This document shows, in pieces, positions 50,801-62,257 of a stretch of 64,000 nt of DNA. The stretch's first letter is position 1; each line of letters opens with the position of its first letter. The stretch lies in assembly GCA_031769625.1 (NCBI GenBank), contig JAUIMM010000002.1, positions 1 through 64,000 of the forward strand, read 5' to 3'. The notes beneath the pieces are model-generated. The model did not search any database. It saw only the letters and a program-made list of their open reading frames with translations, and was not told the origin of the DNA. Position numbers and translations under genes: made by a program. This DNA comes from Taudactylus pleione (taxonomy: Eukaryota; Chordata; Amphibia; Anura; Myobatrachidae).

Positions 50801-51013
50801 AAAAATAAGTATGAGTTAGTAGACAGACATTTCTTCATGTATTTGCAAATTAGACATTTCATTAATTCTATGCCCAAACCTATGTCCAACGCTGAGACAC
50901 CTGACCCTTTGCAGACTATTTTTTCATTTTCCCATACCAGTCCTTATAGACTTAGATATTATAATATGTATCTCAGATATTCTCAGTATGGTAAATTTTG
51001 GGAAAACACTCTT
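47803..51013 (+). pseudogene. LINE A ORF2: endonuclease and reverse transcriptase
   Basis: The frame from ATG 47803 carries the APE endonuclease motifs YGTWNVGG, FLQETHL and GGDFN, shifts frame near 48390 to SRIDYLLIS and ISDHALCW, and shifts again near 49080 into the reverse transcriptase (49100-51013). The latter shows KPGRDPELPSSYRPISLLN, DQTGFIHG, STDSEKAFD and GTRQGRPLSPLLFALALEPL. The catalytic F-A-D-D motif reads FAGD, so the first aspartate is lost. LINE B interrupts the frame at 51013, and it resumes at 57408. Confidence 0.9.
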
Positions 51014-51212
51014 AAAAAATGGACAGCTGAGGGCGTGGCCTGATGGTCTTTCAGCACAGACGTGCCTTGCTGGAGCTCCTGATAATTAACATATAAAAGT
51101 GCTTTTTATCCTATTATTTTATGACCAGCGCTGCGCTACTTAATGCACTGACCGCAACGGAAACCATTTGCCTTTTCATCATCGTTTATACTTAATTACC
51201 GAAGAAGCCATC

Positions 51213-52148
51213 ATGCCTAACAAACGGAGTAAGCTAGCCACTCTTGCGCCTCCAATCAAATTTGTACCCCAGAAAACCGCCGATTCATTGTCTGCGGGAA
51301 GATCTTCACTGACAACCAAAGCCACTCCCACTCCTAGCCCTGCAGATTCTCTTGATCTAACTACTGATACTCCGCTGACAGTCCGTACACTCCATCAAAT
51401 GCTTCAGGCATTCCTTACGGACCTTACCTCCGACTTTCAAGTCTCCATTAAACAGCTGACCAGTGAAGTGACCGGTATCGGGGATCACACGAATAACTTG
51501 GAGACTAAGATGCAAGAATTAGTTTCCTCCCACAATGACCTGCTGACATCCTATAACTCTGTCTTAACGGAGTTGGTTGCTGTTAAAGATAAATTGGCGG
51601 ACCTCGAGGATAGATCCAGGAGGAATAATATTAAAATCAGAGGCATCCCGGAGTCCATAATTAATGCCGACCTCCAGAACTTTGCTTTGAATATCTTAAA
51701 AAAATTGTTGCCCTCCGTGGAAGCTCGTGATTTGCTGATCAATCGCATCCACCGCCTACCTTAGCCCCGATCAGCTCCGGCAGGTTCTTCTAGAGATGTC
51801 CTTCTACGGCTTCATTTCTTCCACATCAAAGAAGATATATTAAGGGCTGCCCGCGAATCGGAGGATACGGAAGTTCTTAATAACCTTCAATTATTTCCTG
51901 ATCTCTCGGTCCACACTATTAATAAGCGAAGAACGTTCCAACCTCTCACGAAAGCACTCTGGGATAATGATATTCAATATAGATGGGGTTTCCCGGTAAA
52001 GCTTTTGGTGCGAAAGGATGGCTCCACGTTTATTATCTCCTCCTTGGAAGCTGGCGCCAAATTACTGGCTGAATGGGAAATACCTGTCTCGATCCCAACA
52101 TACTCCCAGGGTCCCCTTCTACAACCGGAATGGTCTCGAGTGGGATGA
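51213..52148 (+). pseudogene. LINE B ORF1, one in-frame stop
   Basis: From ATG 51213 a single frame of 311 codons reaches TGA at 52148, broken only by TAG at codon 184 (51762). It has a Thr/Ser-rich N-terminus, coiled-coil, the signature DLEDRSRRNNIKIRGIPES and a C-terminal domain ending PLLQPEWSRVG. It is the best-preserved ORF1 in the window and so probably a fairly recent copy. Confidence 0.88.
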
Positions 52149-52847
52149 GGCAGTGTCGTTTTGGTCATTTTGGTCTTTTAGGACTTTTCAATATTTCCTG
52201 GTTTCCTACTGGCCAAGAGCGGTTCAACATTGGGCCATTTTGGAACATTTTAGCATTTGCTACAATTAAGTTCCTTCCTCAAGAACATTATTATTTTTGT
52301 ATATTTAGCTTTGGTTCATTAAAGTGAACATTCTCTGCTGCATTTTATACGATGTGAGTGTTCCCGGTGTAAGGTTTGTTGTATCCTTACAATTTCAGAT
52401 TAATGTTTTGCTTAAAGTAAATGTTTTTCAGAATTATGACCATAGATTCCTCCCTCTCCCCTTCATCCTTTAAAATTACAGTTTTTTACTATGATTATTT
52501 TTCTATATTTAGGACAAGAGAGGGATGGTAAATGTGATTTATTGGTCTTTGTTATACTATGTTTTATAATAGGTCTCGGGGATGAGGAATGACACAGTCC
52601 TCCCCCACATGTTAACTATTTTGCCGTAATGTTTTTTCGCGGCAACTACTAAGGCCCGATATACTGGGTCTTTTGGGTTCTATATTCTCTATATGTGTTT
52701 TTGTCTTCTGTTTTACGTGTTTTGGTTTTACTTCCCATTTTTTTTTTTTTATCTTTTTGTTTTATTTTCTTTTTAGTTTATTTCTTTTTCGTTATATGAC
52801 AGGTACATTTGGGCCATTTTTACTTACACAATATCTTATTACGCCTA

Positions 52848-55800
52848 ATGGTTAAAGTCCTTTCATTGAATGTCAAGGGCCTTAACTCTCCTCATAAGAG
52901 ACATCTGGCCCTTTCTACATTCCACCAACATGGGGCCAATGTTGTGGCTCTTCAGGAGACACATTTCTCATCCTTAGCTCCCCCCATATTTAAGGATCAC
53001 AGATATCCTTTATGCTACATGGCTAATAGTCCACTTAAACGTAATGGTGTTGCCATACTGTTCCATGCTAACACCCCATTTATATTACACAGGAAGATAG
53101 CGATGGGAACGGTAGATTTCTCATTCTTATTGGTAAAATTGAAGAGACTCTTGTCACCCTGGTTTCCCTCTATGCCCCTAATTCTCGCCAGATCCCCTTT
53201 CTACGAGAAACTTTTGAGGAGATATCTAAAGTTAGACAGGGAGCACTTATTGTGTTGGGCGACTTTAATTTGGTCTTAGACCCTAAAATAGACAGATCTT
53301 CCCCCCAGGGCCTTTCCTCCACCCCTCGTGATATAGGCCCCTCGCTGGCTTTTAAGAAATTGCTGGCAGAGTATGATCTATATGATGCCTGGCGCACCCT
53401 ATTACCGGATGAGAGAGACTATACCTTTTTTTCCTCAGTTCACAATAGCTACTCCAGAATAGACCTTGTCCTTTTAGATAAAAGAATTCTCCAATCTACA
53501 AAAAAGGTTAAAATTCTCCCCATTACTTGGTCAGATCACGCGCCGGTCCTATGGATTTGGGATATAGGTTATCATCTGACTCCCAACCATCCCTGGCGTC
53601 TTCCTGAGTATCAATTAAAAAACCCGGAGATTTTGAAGGCCCTTACCGACTCCCTTATGTTATATACTCAGACTAACTCTCCCTCTGATACCTCTATTTT
53701 CACACACTGGTGCACCTTAAAAGCGGTCCTCCGTGGTACCTCTATTCAAAAAGGAGCTCAACTTAAGGCTCGCTCTCGCGAATTACAAACTGGCTTAGAA
53801 TCCACTTTACGGTCCCTGGAGTCCCAAAATCAGCTTCACCCTACTAGAGTGCTACGCAAACAACTCCAAGAGGTTAGATCACAGCTCCAAAAACTTTTTT
53901 CGTCACGAATGCAAGTGGCTTTTACCCGATTACGCCATAAATTCTATACGGCAGGCAATAAAGCCTCTCGTCTTTTAGCGCGTAAGCTTCGTGGGCATCA
54001 AGCTCGTAACAGAATTAAGTGCCTTTTAACCCCCTCTGGTTCGAAATGTCTTAACCCCCTTGATATAGCAAACTTATTTTCGGACTATTATGCAAAATTA
54101 TATAACTTATGCGATGACTCCTCAATCCCTCAGCCTTCGATTAATGTAATTTCCTCCTTTTTGGATGATTTATCTTTCCCTACCTTAGATGCGGATGGCC
54201 TGGCATCCCTGAATTCCCCCTGGTCTTTGAAGGAAATTCAGGAAGTAATTAAGAATCTACCCAAGGGCAAAGCCCCTGGTCCTGACGGTTTCTCAAATTC
54301 TTTCTATTCTGTATTCACTGAGACCTTGTCCCCGGTTCTTTTAAATTTTTTCACAGAAGCTTCTGATAAAGGTTCTTTCCCATCCGAAATGGTAGAGGCA
54401 CAAATTGTCACCATTTCCGAAACCTGGTAAAGACCCCTCAGTGTGTAAAAACTATAGACCCATTGCGCTCCTTAACATGGACGTAAAATTTTTTGCTAAA
54501 CTGATAGCCAATCGTCTGAATCTATTGCTCCCACAATTGATCCATCCTGACCAGGTGGGTTTTGTTCATGGGCGGCAGGCTCCCGATAACACCCGCAGGG
54601 ATTTAGACTTGGTTGAATGGGTGACGTTTAATAAGCTGTAACTCCTCCTTCTCTCTCTTGATGCTGAAAAAGCGTTTGACCGGCTACATTGGGACTACAT
54701 GCGCCAGGTTGTGTAGATATGAAATCCAGGGTGACATCCTTCGGTCTATCAATGCCGTTTATTCTGGCCCTTCTGCCCGTGTTTTTAGTAATGGGTTTCT
54801 CTCCTTACCTTTCCCGATCTCTAACGGTACCAGACAGGGGTGTCCTCTCTCTCCACTGATATATGTGTTGGCCATCGAACCCCTTGCACAAAAAATCCGC
54901 CAATCATCTGAGTTTCCAGGGCTCTCCATCCACAATACCTCCCACAAGTTATGTCTGTTTGTAGATGATGTTTTGCTGTTTGTAACCGATCCGGAGATCT
55001 CGTTGCTTCCTCTTTACACTATTTTAGATACTTATAGTGCTGCTTCCTTCTATAAATTGAATGTTACGAAAACCGAAGCTTTACCTATTACCATTGCACC
55101 TTTATCCTTATGCTCTTTAAAGAGACGTTTTCCATTTGTTTGGAAAAATTCTTCTATATCCTATTTAGGATTTAACATACCATCCTCTATTAATGCCGTA
55201 TTTAATGAAAATTATGTTCCCCTCTTGACCCAACTATCTTCCCTGGCCACTGCTTGGATGAGTCACGAGATATCCTCGTTGGGTCGCATAGCGGCGTTCA
55301 AAATTATGTTATTACCAAGATTGATGTATTTATTCCATGCCATTCCCTATGCTATTCCTCGCAAATTATTGCAGCAGATGCGCCGCCTGATGATTTCTTA
55401 TGTGTGGAGGGGTAAGCCCTCTAGAATGGCTTATAGCCGTATGGTTCGGCCTAAATGCCTGGGTGGCCTTAACCTACCTGATCTGAATAGATACCATGAA
55501 GCGGCCCTTCTATCTCAAATATGTGATTGGTTTCTTCCCCCTTCTGTTAAAGTTTGGGTAGACTTAGAACATGCCCTTATCCGGCGATTCCCTCTCCCCG
55601 ATCTTCTTTGGCTACCCCAACAGCATAGACCGAGATTCCCCTTGATATCTAAAACAATCCTAGATGCCTTAAAAGTTTGGGACTGTAACCTCTCAACCCA
55701 TTTCGATTTTACCCTCCCTGCTAGAACTGTTTCCCTTCGAGCATTAAATATAGTATTGCCCAATCTCCATATGTCCTACTGGATAAGTCTGGGTATGGAG

Positions 55801-57215
55801 TCTTTGGCAGACTTTTTCTCCCCATCCTCAATTTTAACATATATTGGCCCTGATTCAGAGCCGGACGCTCTGACCAGAGCGCTCGCTCTGAATCAGGGCC
55901 CACTTCCATTAAAATGGAGCGTCCTCCTGGACGCTCGTATAGCTGTGGGTCACCACCCACAGCATATACGAGTGTGCAAAAAGATGGTCGCGATGTTCTT
56001 GACCATCGCGACCATCAGACTTGCGAGTGAAAGCCTGCGGTTGGGTTTCCCAACCGCAAGGCCAGGAGTGATTTTGGCTCTATCAGAGCCAAAATCACTC
56101 CCACTGACATCACTAGTGATGTCAGTGGGGCCGCTCCGTCTGGCAGGCATGCCCCCGGCACGCCCACCAAAGGGGGCGTGCTGTCAGTCACCATCGACAG
56201 CATGCCCCCTTTGATGAGACACTCCGAGCGAAGGAAAGTCCTTCGCTCGCCGGGTCTCACGCATGCGCACGATGGAGCTCCCTCGGTCGTGCGCATACGC
56301 AGTGGGGAACATCGACCCACTTGCGAGTGTACTGCCGCTCACGAGTGGGTCTGAATGACCCCCATAGATCTCTGTGCTAAATACTCACTAGGACCTTCTG
56401 CATGGTTTTTTTACCAACAATTAATACATACCAAGATGAGTACAGGTCCCACGGTGTACCAAACACCGCCGGACCATATTTTGAGTAAATTCTCTAAACC
56501 CTCATCTAGTGGAGCCATATCTTATTGGTATTCTTTATTATCTCCCATAGTTCTCCCAATTAAGTCCCCTGCCCAACTCCACTGGGAAACAGATCTCCAG
56601 CGTACCTTTACCTTTCCACAATGGGAGAGTATATATCTTTCTTCTTTCTCTATATCCACATGTACCAACCATATTGAAATGTATGTAAAACTTTTAAATA
56701 GATTATATTTAACTCCCTCTAGGTTACATAGAATATGGCCCACTGTCTCTAAGTTTTGTTGGCGCCTTTGTAACTCTGAAGGCTCTATTTTCCACGTTTT
56801 CTGGGATTGCCCCCTTATACGCCCCTTTTGGGAGGAAGTATTCAGTCTCATTAATGACGTACTCGGCCTCCAATTGACCTTAGACCCCTCCCTTGCTCTT
56901 CTCCATTGGTATCCAAATTCTGTTCCTAAACCTGCTCGGTATGTTCTTGGCCATATACTGATATCCGCTAAAGCCACTATAGCCCAGCACTGGAAGTCCC
57001 CTTCTCCTCCTCCATTTGCTAAGGTTATAACAAAAACACAATTCCATTTTGAGATGGAGACGAGAGAGGTCACTTATTCTGTGGCCGCTTCGTCTTCCAC
57101 TATGAAGTGGAACCCCTGGTATCTATATGTTACGAATGGAGGAAGTGCGGCTGTGTCCATATCGTCCCCAAACCAGCAGAGTCCTTCTCCTTTTGGTCTT
57201 AATGAGCTTCCATAG
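52848..57215 (+). pseudogene. LINE B ORF2, frameshifted and MITE-interrupted
   Basis: It starts MVKVLSLNVKGLNSPHKRH (APE endonuclease) with ALQETHF, shifts to VLGDFNLVLDPKIDR, SRIDLVLLD and WSDHAPV, then carries the reverse transcriptase: KGKAPGPDGFSN, a shift near 54410 to FPKPGKDPSVCKNYRPIALL, a stop at 54641, a shift to GTRQGCPLSPLIYVLAIEPL and the catalytic LFVDDVLLF (intact). The MITE at 55844-56363 splits the C-terminal region. The frame resumes IDLCAKYSLGPSAWF and includes CWRLCNSEGSIFHVFWDC, ending TAG at 57215. At least three frameshifts. Confidence 0.9.
55844..56363. mobile_element. GGCCCTGATTCAGAG MITE in LINE B ORF2
   Basis: The ends TTGGCCCTGATTCAGAG and TCTGAATGACCCCC are imperfect inverted repeats, with ATA on both sides (55841-55843, 56364-56366). 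Removing it restores L-T-Y-I-D-L in the host frame. The left terminus is itself a near-perfect palindrome (55846-55900). The interior is built of many head-to-head inverted pairs (GATGGTCGCGATG / CATCGCGACCATC). Confidence 0.9.
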
Positions 57216-57407
57216 AAGGACCACAACACCTAATACATTATGTGCTTTTATATTTATGGTTGTTTATGATTAATGTCTATGAATGTACTGTCAATCTTTC
57301 CCCCCTTGTATTTTATTTTTCTTTTTACCTGCATATACCCTTTTCTTTATTCTGTACCCCTATAAACATTTTGCAAGATATTCAATAAAAATTTATTGAT
57401 GAAAAAA

Positions 57408-57908
57408 AAAAAATGGACAGCTGATATTGCTGATATCTCAGATTTAGATGCCTTATTAAGTCATAATTTAATGGTATTTAAATATCTACAAACTGCTTCA
57501 CTGCAGGAAACACATCTCAAAACAATACACAGAGCATTTATATCACAGGCTCAGAGAGCACATATTGTTCCAGATGAAACCGGCAAATGCCCAAAGTGTA
57601 AAATGCAAGGAGCTACATTCTTTCACAATTTTTGGCAATGTGGGAAGATAGCAATATTTTGGCATAAAATTATTATTTATATCAATCAGATATTCAATTT
57701 GATTTATCTAGAGATCCAATAACATGTATGTTGGTAAATTTGTCGATGTGGGACCTGGGTGTGTTGGGAAAAGAAGTTATTCCTGTCATAACTGTTATCC
57801 TCACTGTTGCAAAAAAGTTGATACTGAAATACTGGATCAAGAGGTCTACACCCTCTCTGGCTGAGCTGAAAAATATTCTTCTCCGAATCATTTATTTTGA
57901 AAGACAAA
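57408..57908 (+). pseudogene. LINE A ORF2 C-terminal part after LINE B
   Basis: The frame continues with KWTADIADISDLDALL, then the cysteine-histidine knuckle CPKCKMQGATFFHNFWQC, a stop at 57722 and, in the next frame, AKKLILKYWI and RIIYFERQRG. The end is removed by the MITE copy at 57909. Confidence 0.85.
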
Positions 57909-58266
57909 GGGGGCGTGCTGTCGATGTTGATTGACAGCATGCCCCCTTTGGTGGGCGTGCCGGGGGCGTGCCTGCCAGACGGAGGCGTTCCCAAGGGAAT
58001 GCCTACCATCAGAAGCCGGCACCACTGATAGAGCCAAAATCACTCTTGGCATTGCGGTTGAAAAACTCAACCGCAGGCTTCTGGTAGCACTGGCGATGGT
58101 CGCGATGGTCAAGACCATCGCGACCACCATCCTGCACGCTCGTATAGGCTGTGGGTGGTGACCCACAGCTATACGAGCGTCCTGGAGGACGCTCCATAGT
58201 TATGGAGGTGAGCCCTGATTCAGAGCGAGCGCTCTGGTCAGAGCGTCCGGCTCTGAATCAGGGCCA
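57909..58266. mobile_element. Inverted, truncated copy of the 55844 MITE
   Basis: Its right end CGGCTCTGAATCAGGGCCA is the inverse of the left end of 55844-56363, and interior words (GGGGGCGTGCTGTC, GCATGCCCCCTTTGG, GGACGCTCCAT) agree in opposite orientation. The left end is cut off within LINE A ORF2. Confidence 0.8.
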
Positions 58267-58320
58267 TAGTCTATTAACATACCTCCCCCTCCCTCTTGCG
58301 TGTTCCTAAATACAACCCCT

Positions 58321-58930
58321 ACAGTGGCAAACGCAGGATTTCTAGAGGGGGATTTCCAAATACTTGATTTTGGAGCGAGTGTGGCCAGTCCATGAAGGGG
58401 ATATAAATAGCACTTATCCAGCTTTAATATGTTACATACAAAGTATATTGTGTTGCATAATTCCAGCATATACAGGACCAGCGATCACAGTAAGCTATTA
58501 TATGCGGCAGAAGGTCCATCCTGTCTGAGCAGAATGGTTTTTTTCAGATGTGGGCATCATTCCAGAGCATTCGAGCAAGTCTGGGAGTCTGGGGTAGCAG
58601 CAGAGGAACCTAGCACTGCCCTGGACATATATGTACATATTGGTCTCCTTATGTACTGGATAGTGTATTATTACACAGTATTAATAATTAACCCTATTGA
58701 CGGTCTATAACAGTGCATGTTTTCCACATCTCCTAGTTGGTGGACAGGTATATTTATTACTGGCTGACACATTTTGAAAGATCCACAGTTGGTGCTAATC
58801 ATTTCATTTGTGATACTGAGAAGAACATGCAGCACTAGTAACATTCTATTATATTACTAATGTGGTCATAGTGTGTGCTAGAGAGGGGGGGTTTCCAGGC
58901 AGATGGAAACCCCCCCTGCGTTTGCCTATG
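58321..58930. mobile_element. hAT family 2 element in the LINE A 3' region
   Basis: CAGTGGCAAACGCAGG at the left and CCTGCGTTTGCCTATG at the right are inverted ends. The right end is preceded by a hairpin GGGGGGTTTCCAGG / GGAAACCCCCCC. The body is the reverse complement of 14872-15972. Confidence 0.75.
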
Positions 58931-59223
58931 CCCTTTTTGTTCTTTTATTGATATTTTCTATATTTGTTTATTTGTGTAATTTTTCTTTCTGTTGTATTAT
59001 ATAAAAGAATATCTGATTTTGATACTGTAATTTTGTAACCAACACTCAGTTTAAACTCTGACAATTTTATGTAAAATGTATTACTCTATATATTACAAGA
59101 TTCCTTTTGAGAGAATTTAATAAAATGTTTTTGAAAACAAAAAACCTGGACTGTGATGGCAGAGTTTAGCAAACTCTGGACTATACAATATATATTGGCC
59201 GATCTTCTGATCCACAATGGATC

Positions 59224-59775
59224 ACATCAACCATTATTATTATTATTATTATTATTATTACTACTATCATTTATTTATATGGCGCCACAGGTGTTCCTCA
59301 GCGCCTTACAAAGTACATAAACAAATAGGTTGACCAGTGACTTACTGTACAATACAGGACAAGGACATGGATAATATATATTGCTACATTACCGACCATA
59401 ACACCCAGATAAGCTACAGAGCATAAACAACCAAGTGTTAGGTTCCCTACTGGGGAGTAAGAAGTAGATGAAAGTAAAGTAAGGAGAACCACAGGAGGGT
59501 AGAGGGCCATGCTAGCTTGAGCTTACATACTAAAGGGGACGGGGCAAACAAACAGGGGTGACACAGATGGGGTAGTCAAGGAGGAAGGAGTATGTAGCAG
59601 CAAGTTAAGATGAGAGCTGGAAGGCTTTGATGAAGTAGTGGGTCTTGAGAGCCTGTTTGAGAGATTTTAGAGAGGTGGAGAGTCTGATGGGAAAAGGGAG
59701 AGGGTTCCAAAGGTGGGGAGCAGCGCGTGCAAAATCTTGGAGGCAGGAGTGGGAGGAAGTAATCAGTTGGCATGA
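59224..59775 (-). mobile_element. L2/CR1-type LINE 3' end
   Basis: On the minus strand about 59770-59580 reads FARAAPHLWNPLPFPIRLS and LKTHYFIKAFQLSS, the C-terminal pattern of L2/CR1-like reverse transcriptases. The 3' end has GCGCCATATAAATAAAT followed by (AAT)n at 59232-59265, a typical tail. It is 5'-truncated. Confidence 0.7.
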
Positions 59776-60399
59776 TGGGGTGTGGCCACGGAGAGCATGG
59801 AATAGCACACTTTCTGTTGCGCTCTCCGGACCCAAATATCCGCTTTCCACATCCTGCCTGCTCTCCCGGGCTTATTATTCGGCAACCTGGTGGTAGTTGG
59901 TGTGCAGATTGCGCTGACCCGTCCTGTCACGGCTGCGGAGACTGGCTTACCCGGAAAGTTGAAGATTGCGGCGATGGGGCCTGTCCACGTGAGATGCCGG
60001 CGCCATCTTCTGTGTCTTAGCGGCGCCTCCACACTTTGCTCTCAGCTCATCTCCGGTGATCAGGGGGAGGGCTGACTGGAATCTCCCATACGGGGCTGCT
60101 GGTGAGTCCTTCCCTGCTGGCCGTGGTAGTCATGTGCAGGGCTCCTTTACATGCTGCTGCTGCGCTCCTCCAATTCTGTACAGACATGCATGAGGAGCCT
60201 GTGCTTACTATATCCTGCCTGTAAGCTGCTGTTGATACCAGTTTAACCTGACTCTGAGCTATATACAAAAGGAACTTTCTTTAACCCTCCTTTATTACTA
60301 CTGTGGTCTGCTATATATATATATATATATATATACTCTGTTGGAGCCTCTCATATATACTGCATGATGGTGAAACATCATAACTCTCTGCTGCAGCGG

Positions 60400-61275
60400 C
60401 TAAGCTGGAGAAGTTCTCTAGAGTACCTCCAGCTCAATCCACTTCTACTTATCAGAAATGTAATTCTCCTCCTGCATCTCCCGCAGAGTTGGTGACTTCA
60501 GCTGAGTCCTCTGATGCTGGGCATCAGCGAGTTCTTGAAGCCGTGACTGCTTGTGAGACCAGGCTCTCAGAAAAGATTGGCAAAGTGCAGTCAGATCTAT
60601 CCATTATACATCACGATCTGCAATGTGTTCGTGAGAGAGTCGGTGAGGTGGAGACCCGTACATCCACTCTGGAGGATAAAGTAACAACTTTGGGTGCTCG
60701 AGTTAACTCTCTTGATTTGCAGCTTACATCCATACAGAGGAAAATGTTTGACATGGTGGGACAGCTCAGGCGAAATAATGTGCGATTCGTTGGGTTACCA
60801 GAGAAGGAGGAGGGTACTGATCCTGAAAAGTTCCTGGAAAAATGGCTCTTAGACACGGTTCTACTTCTTTTTCTACATATATAACAATCGAGAGAGCCCA
60901 CATTGTGCCGTCTAGACCTTTGCCACCTGGGGCGCCACCACGGAATTTCATAGCGAAATTCCTTCATTTCCATGACCGGGACTCTGTTCTTAGATTGGCC
61001 CATACTAATGGTCCTTTACAGTGGAACGGAACTCGGATCTCTGTATTCCCTGACTTTGACATAGAGATATAGAAAGACAGGGCCCAATTTCTTGCAATTA
61101 AAAGGCGCCTTCATGATCTTAATATCTCCTACGCAATGCTATATCCATCTAAGCTTTGTGTAGTTGCCGATGGTGAAACCAAATTCTTCACGCCACCGAG
61201 GGAGGCGGCACTATGGCTTGACCGCCACAGACCAGCCAGGGATGCATTGGCTAATGATTGATATCCTGAGCTTTA
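60400..61275 (+). pseudogene. LINE C ORF1, broken
   Basis: The coiled-coil segment (ETRTSTLEDKVTTLGARVNS) leads to LRRNNVRFVGLPEKEEG, shifts frame near 60845 to ITIERAHIVPSRPLPPGAPP and FIAKFLHFHDRD, meets a stop at 61070 and continues with RRLHDLNISYAMLYPSKL. It is an L1 ORF1 of a lineage distinct from A and B. The exact start is unclear because of a probable frameshift upstream of 60489. Confidence 0.8.
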
Positions 61276-61942
61276 ATAATCCTACATTTCCATATGGCTA
61301 ATGTCTAATTTGTTTCTGATATATTTAATGTGTTTTATGTTTTAATGCTTCCGCTGTCTATGTAGTCTGGGTATATATTATTGAGGGCCAACCTTTGTTG
61401 GTGTCATCTACCTACAGTATTCTCATGGCTTTTTCAGCGAGTTAAGATTTCATACTTTTATTGTTTGCTCTTCAATATTCATTGTATAATCTATTTACTA
61501 AGCTAATATTGTTGTTGGGCTATATAGTACTTTATGGGTAGAATATTTTTTATTCTTTTGCTGACTGTTCACCAGATTATTCTATAACACAATATTTATG
61601 GTTTTGTTATTTGCTCCCGGAGGATGAATCTGTGTACGGAGGCCTCCCTGTGTTATGCTCTGTTGTCATTATATATTTTGCTCCATTTATCTTGTTTGAG
61701 GTAAGGTAATATCTTATTTATATTGCATAGTTTAGTTTAGTTGTAAGGGTTAGGGGTATTTAGGTACAAGGTATGCCTAGGTTGGGTGTGGTATACAGGT
61801 GGGGGGTGTTTTAAGGGGTGGGTCCATACTAGTTTGTATGGGGTATTTTTTTTATTTCAAATATGATGGTTTATCCTTGGTATGTATACATTTGTTGTGT
61901 GCTTTCATGGTTGCATAAATTATTTCAGTACGGTATTAAATG
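61276..61942 (+). other. LINE C inter-ORF spacer
   Basis: AT-rich with GT-rich patches (GGTGTGGTATACAGG near 61790). No feature is seen. Confidence 0.5.
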
Positions 61943-62257
61943 ATGGTGTCACATATTAATATTCTCACTTGGAATGTTAGAGAGTTGAATGACAAAGTCA
62001 AGAGATCATTGGTGTTCAGGCAGGTGAAACTGTATGCTTCTGATATAATCTGCCTTATGGAAACTCATTTGATTGGTGGGAAATTGATGTCCTTAAAAAA
62101 GCCTTGGATTGGTTGGACATATCACTCATCACATACTTCGGCGTCTAGGGCCGTGTCCATACTGGTGCGTAAATCTGTTCCATTTACTTTAGAGCAGGTT
62201 CAATGCGATACTTGGGGTAGATATGTATTCCTGAAATGTAAGATTGACTCGGAACTT
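61943..62257 (+). pseudogene. LINE C ORF2, N-terminal fragment
   Basis: The frame starts MVSHINILTWNVRELNDKVK, then CLMETHL and VSILVRKSVPF, the N-terminal part of an APE endonuclease. It breaks at CKIDSEL, where GC-rich DNA begins. Confidence 0.85.

Larger units (their letters stand above)
51031..57407 (+). mobile_element. L1-type LINE B, full length, nested in LINE A
   Basis: The target duplication AAAAAATGGACAGCTGA (51014-51030 and 57408-57424) places it inside LINE A ORF2. It starts GGGCGTGGCCTGATGG and ends with AATAAAAATTTATTGATG and a poly(A) tail. Without the MITE at 55844-56363 it is about 5.85 kb. It differs clearly from LINE A in sequence, so two L1 lineages are present. Confidence 0.94.
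45698..59140 (+). mobile_element. L1-type LINE A, full length, split by LINE B
   Basis: The 15-bp duplication AAAACCTGGACTGTG flanks it (45683-45697 and 59141-59155). It has a GC-rich 5' UTR, ORF1, ORF2 and an A-rich 3' end after AATAAAATG. Subtracting LINE B (51031-57407) and the insertions at 57909-58266 and 58321-58930 leaves about 6.1 kb, a complete L1. Both ORFs are broken. It landed inside an older inverted-repeat element, with CCAGAGTTTATCAAACTCTG on the left and CAGAGTTTAGCAAACTCTGG on the right. Confidence 0.92.
59779..62257 (+). mobile_element. L1-type LINE C, 5' part
   Basis: It starts GGTGTGGCCACGGAGAGC, analogous to the starts of LINE A and LINE B, right after the L2-type fragment. 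It holds a 5' UTR with a (TA)n run near 60311-60335, ORF1 and the first part of ORF2. It is cut off near 62257 by GC-rich DNA (LINE D). Its 3' half is not in the window. Confidence 0.8.
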
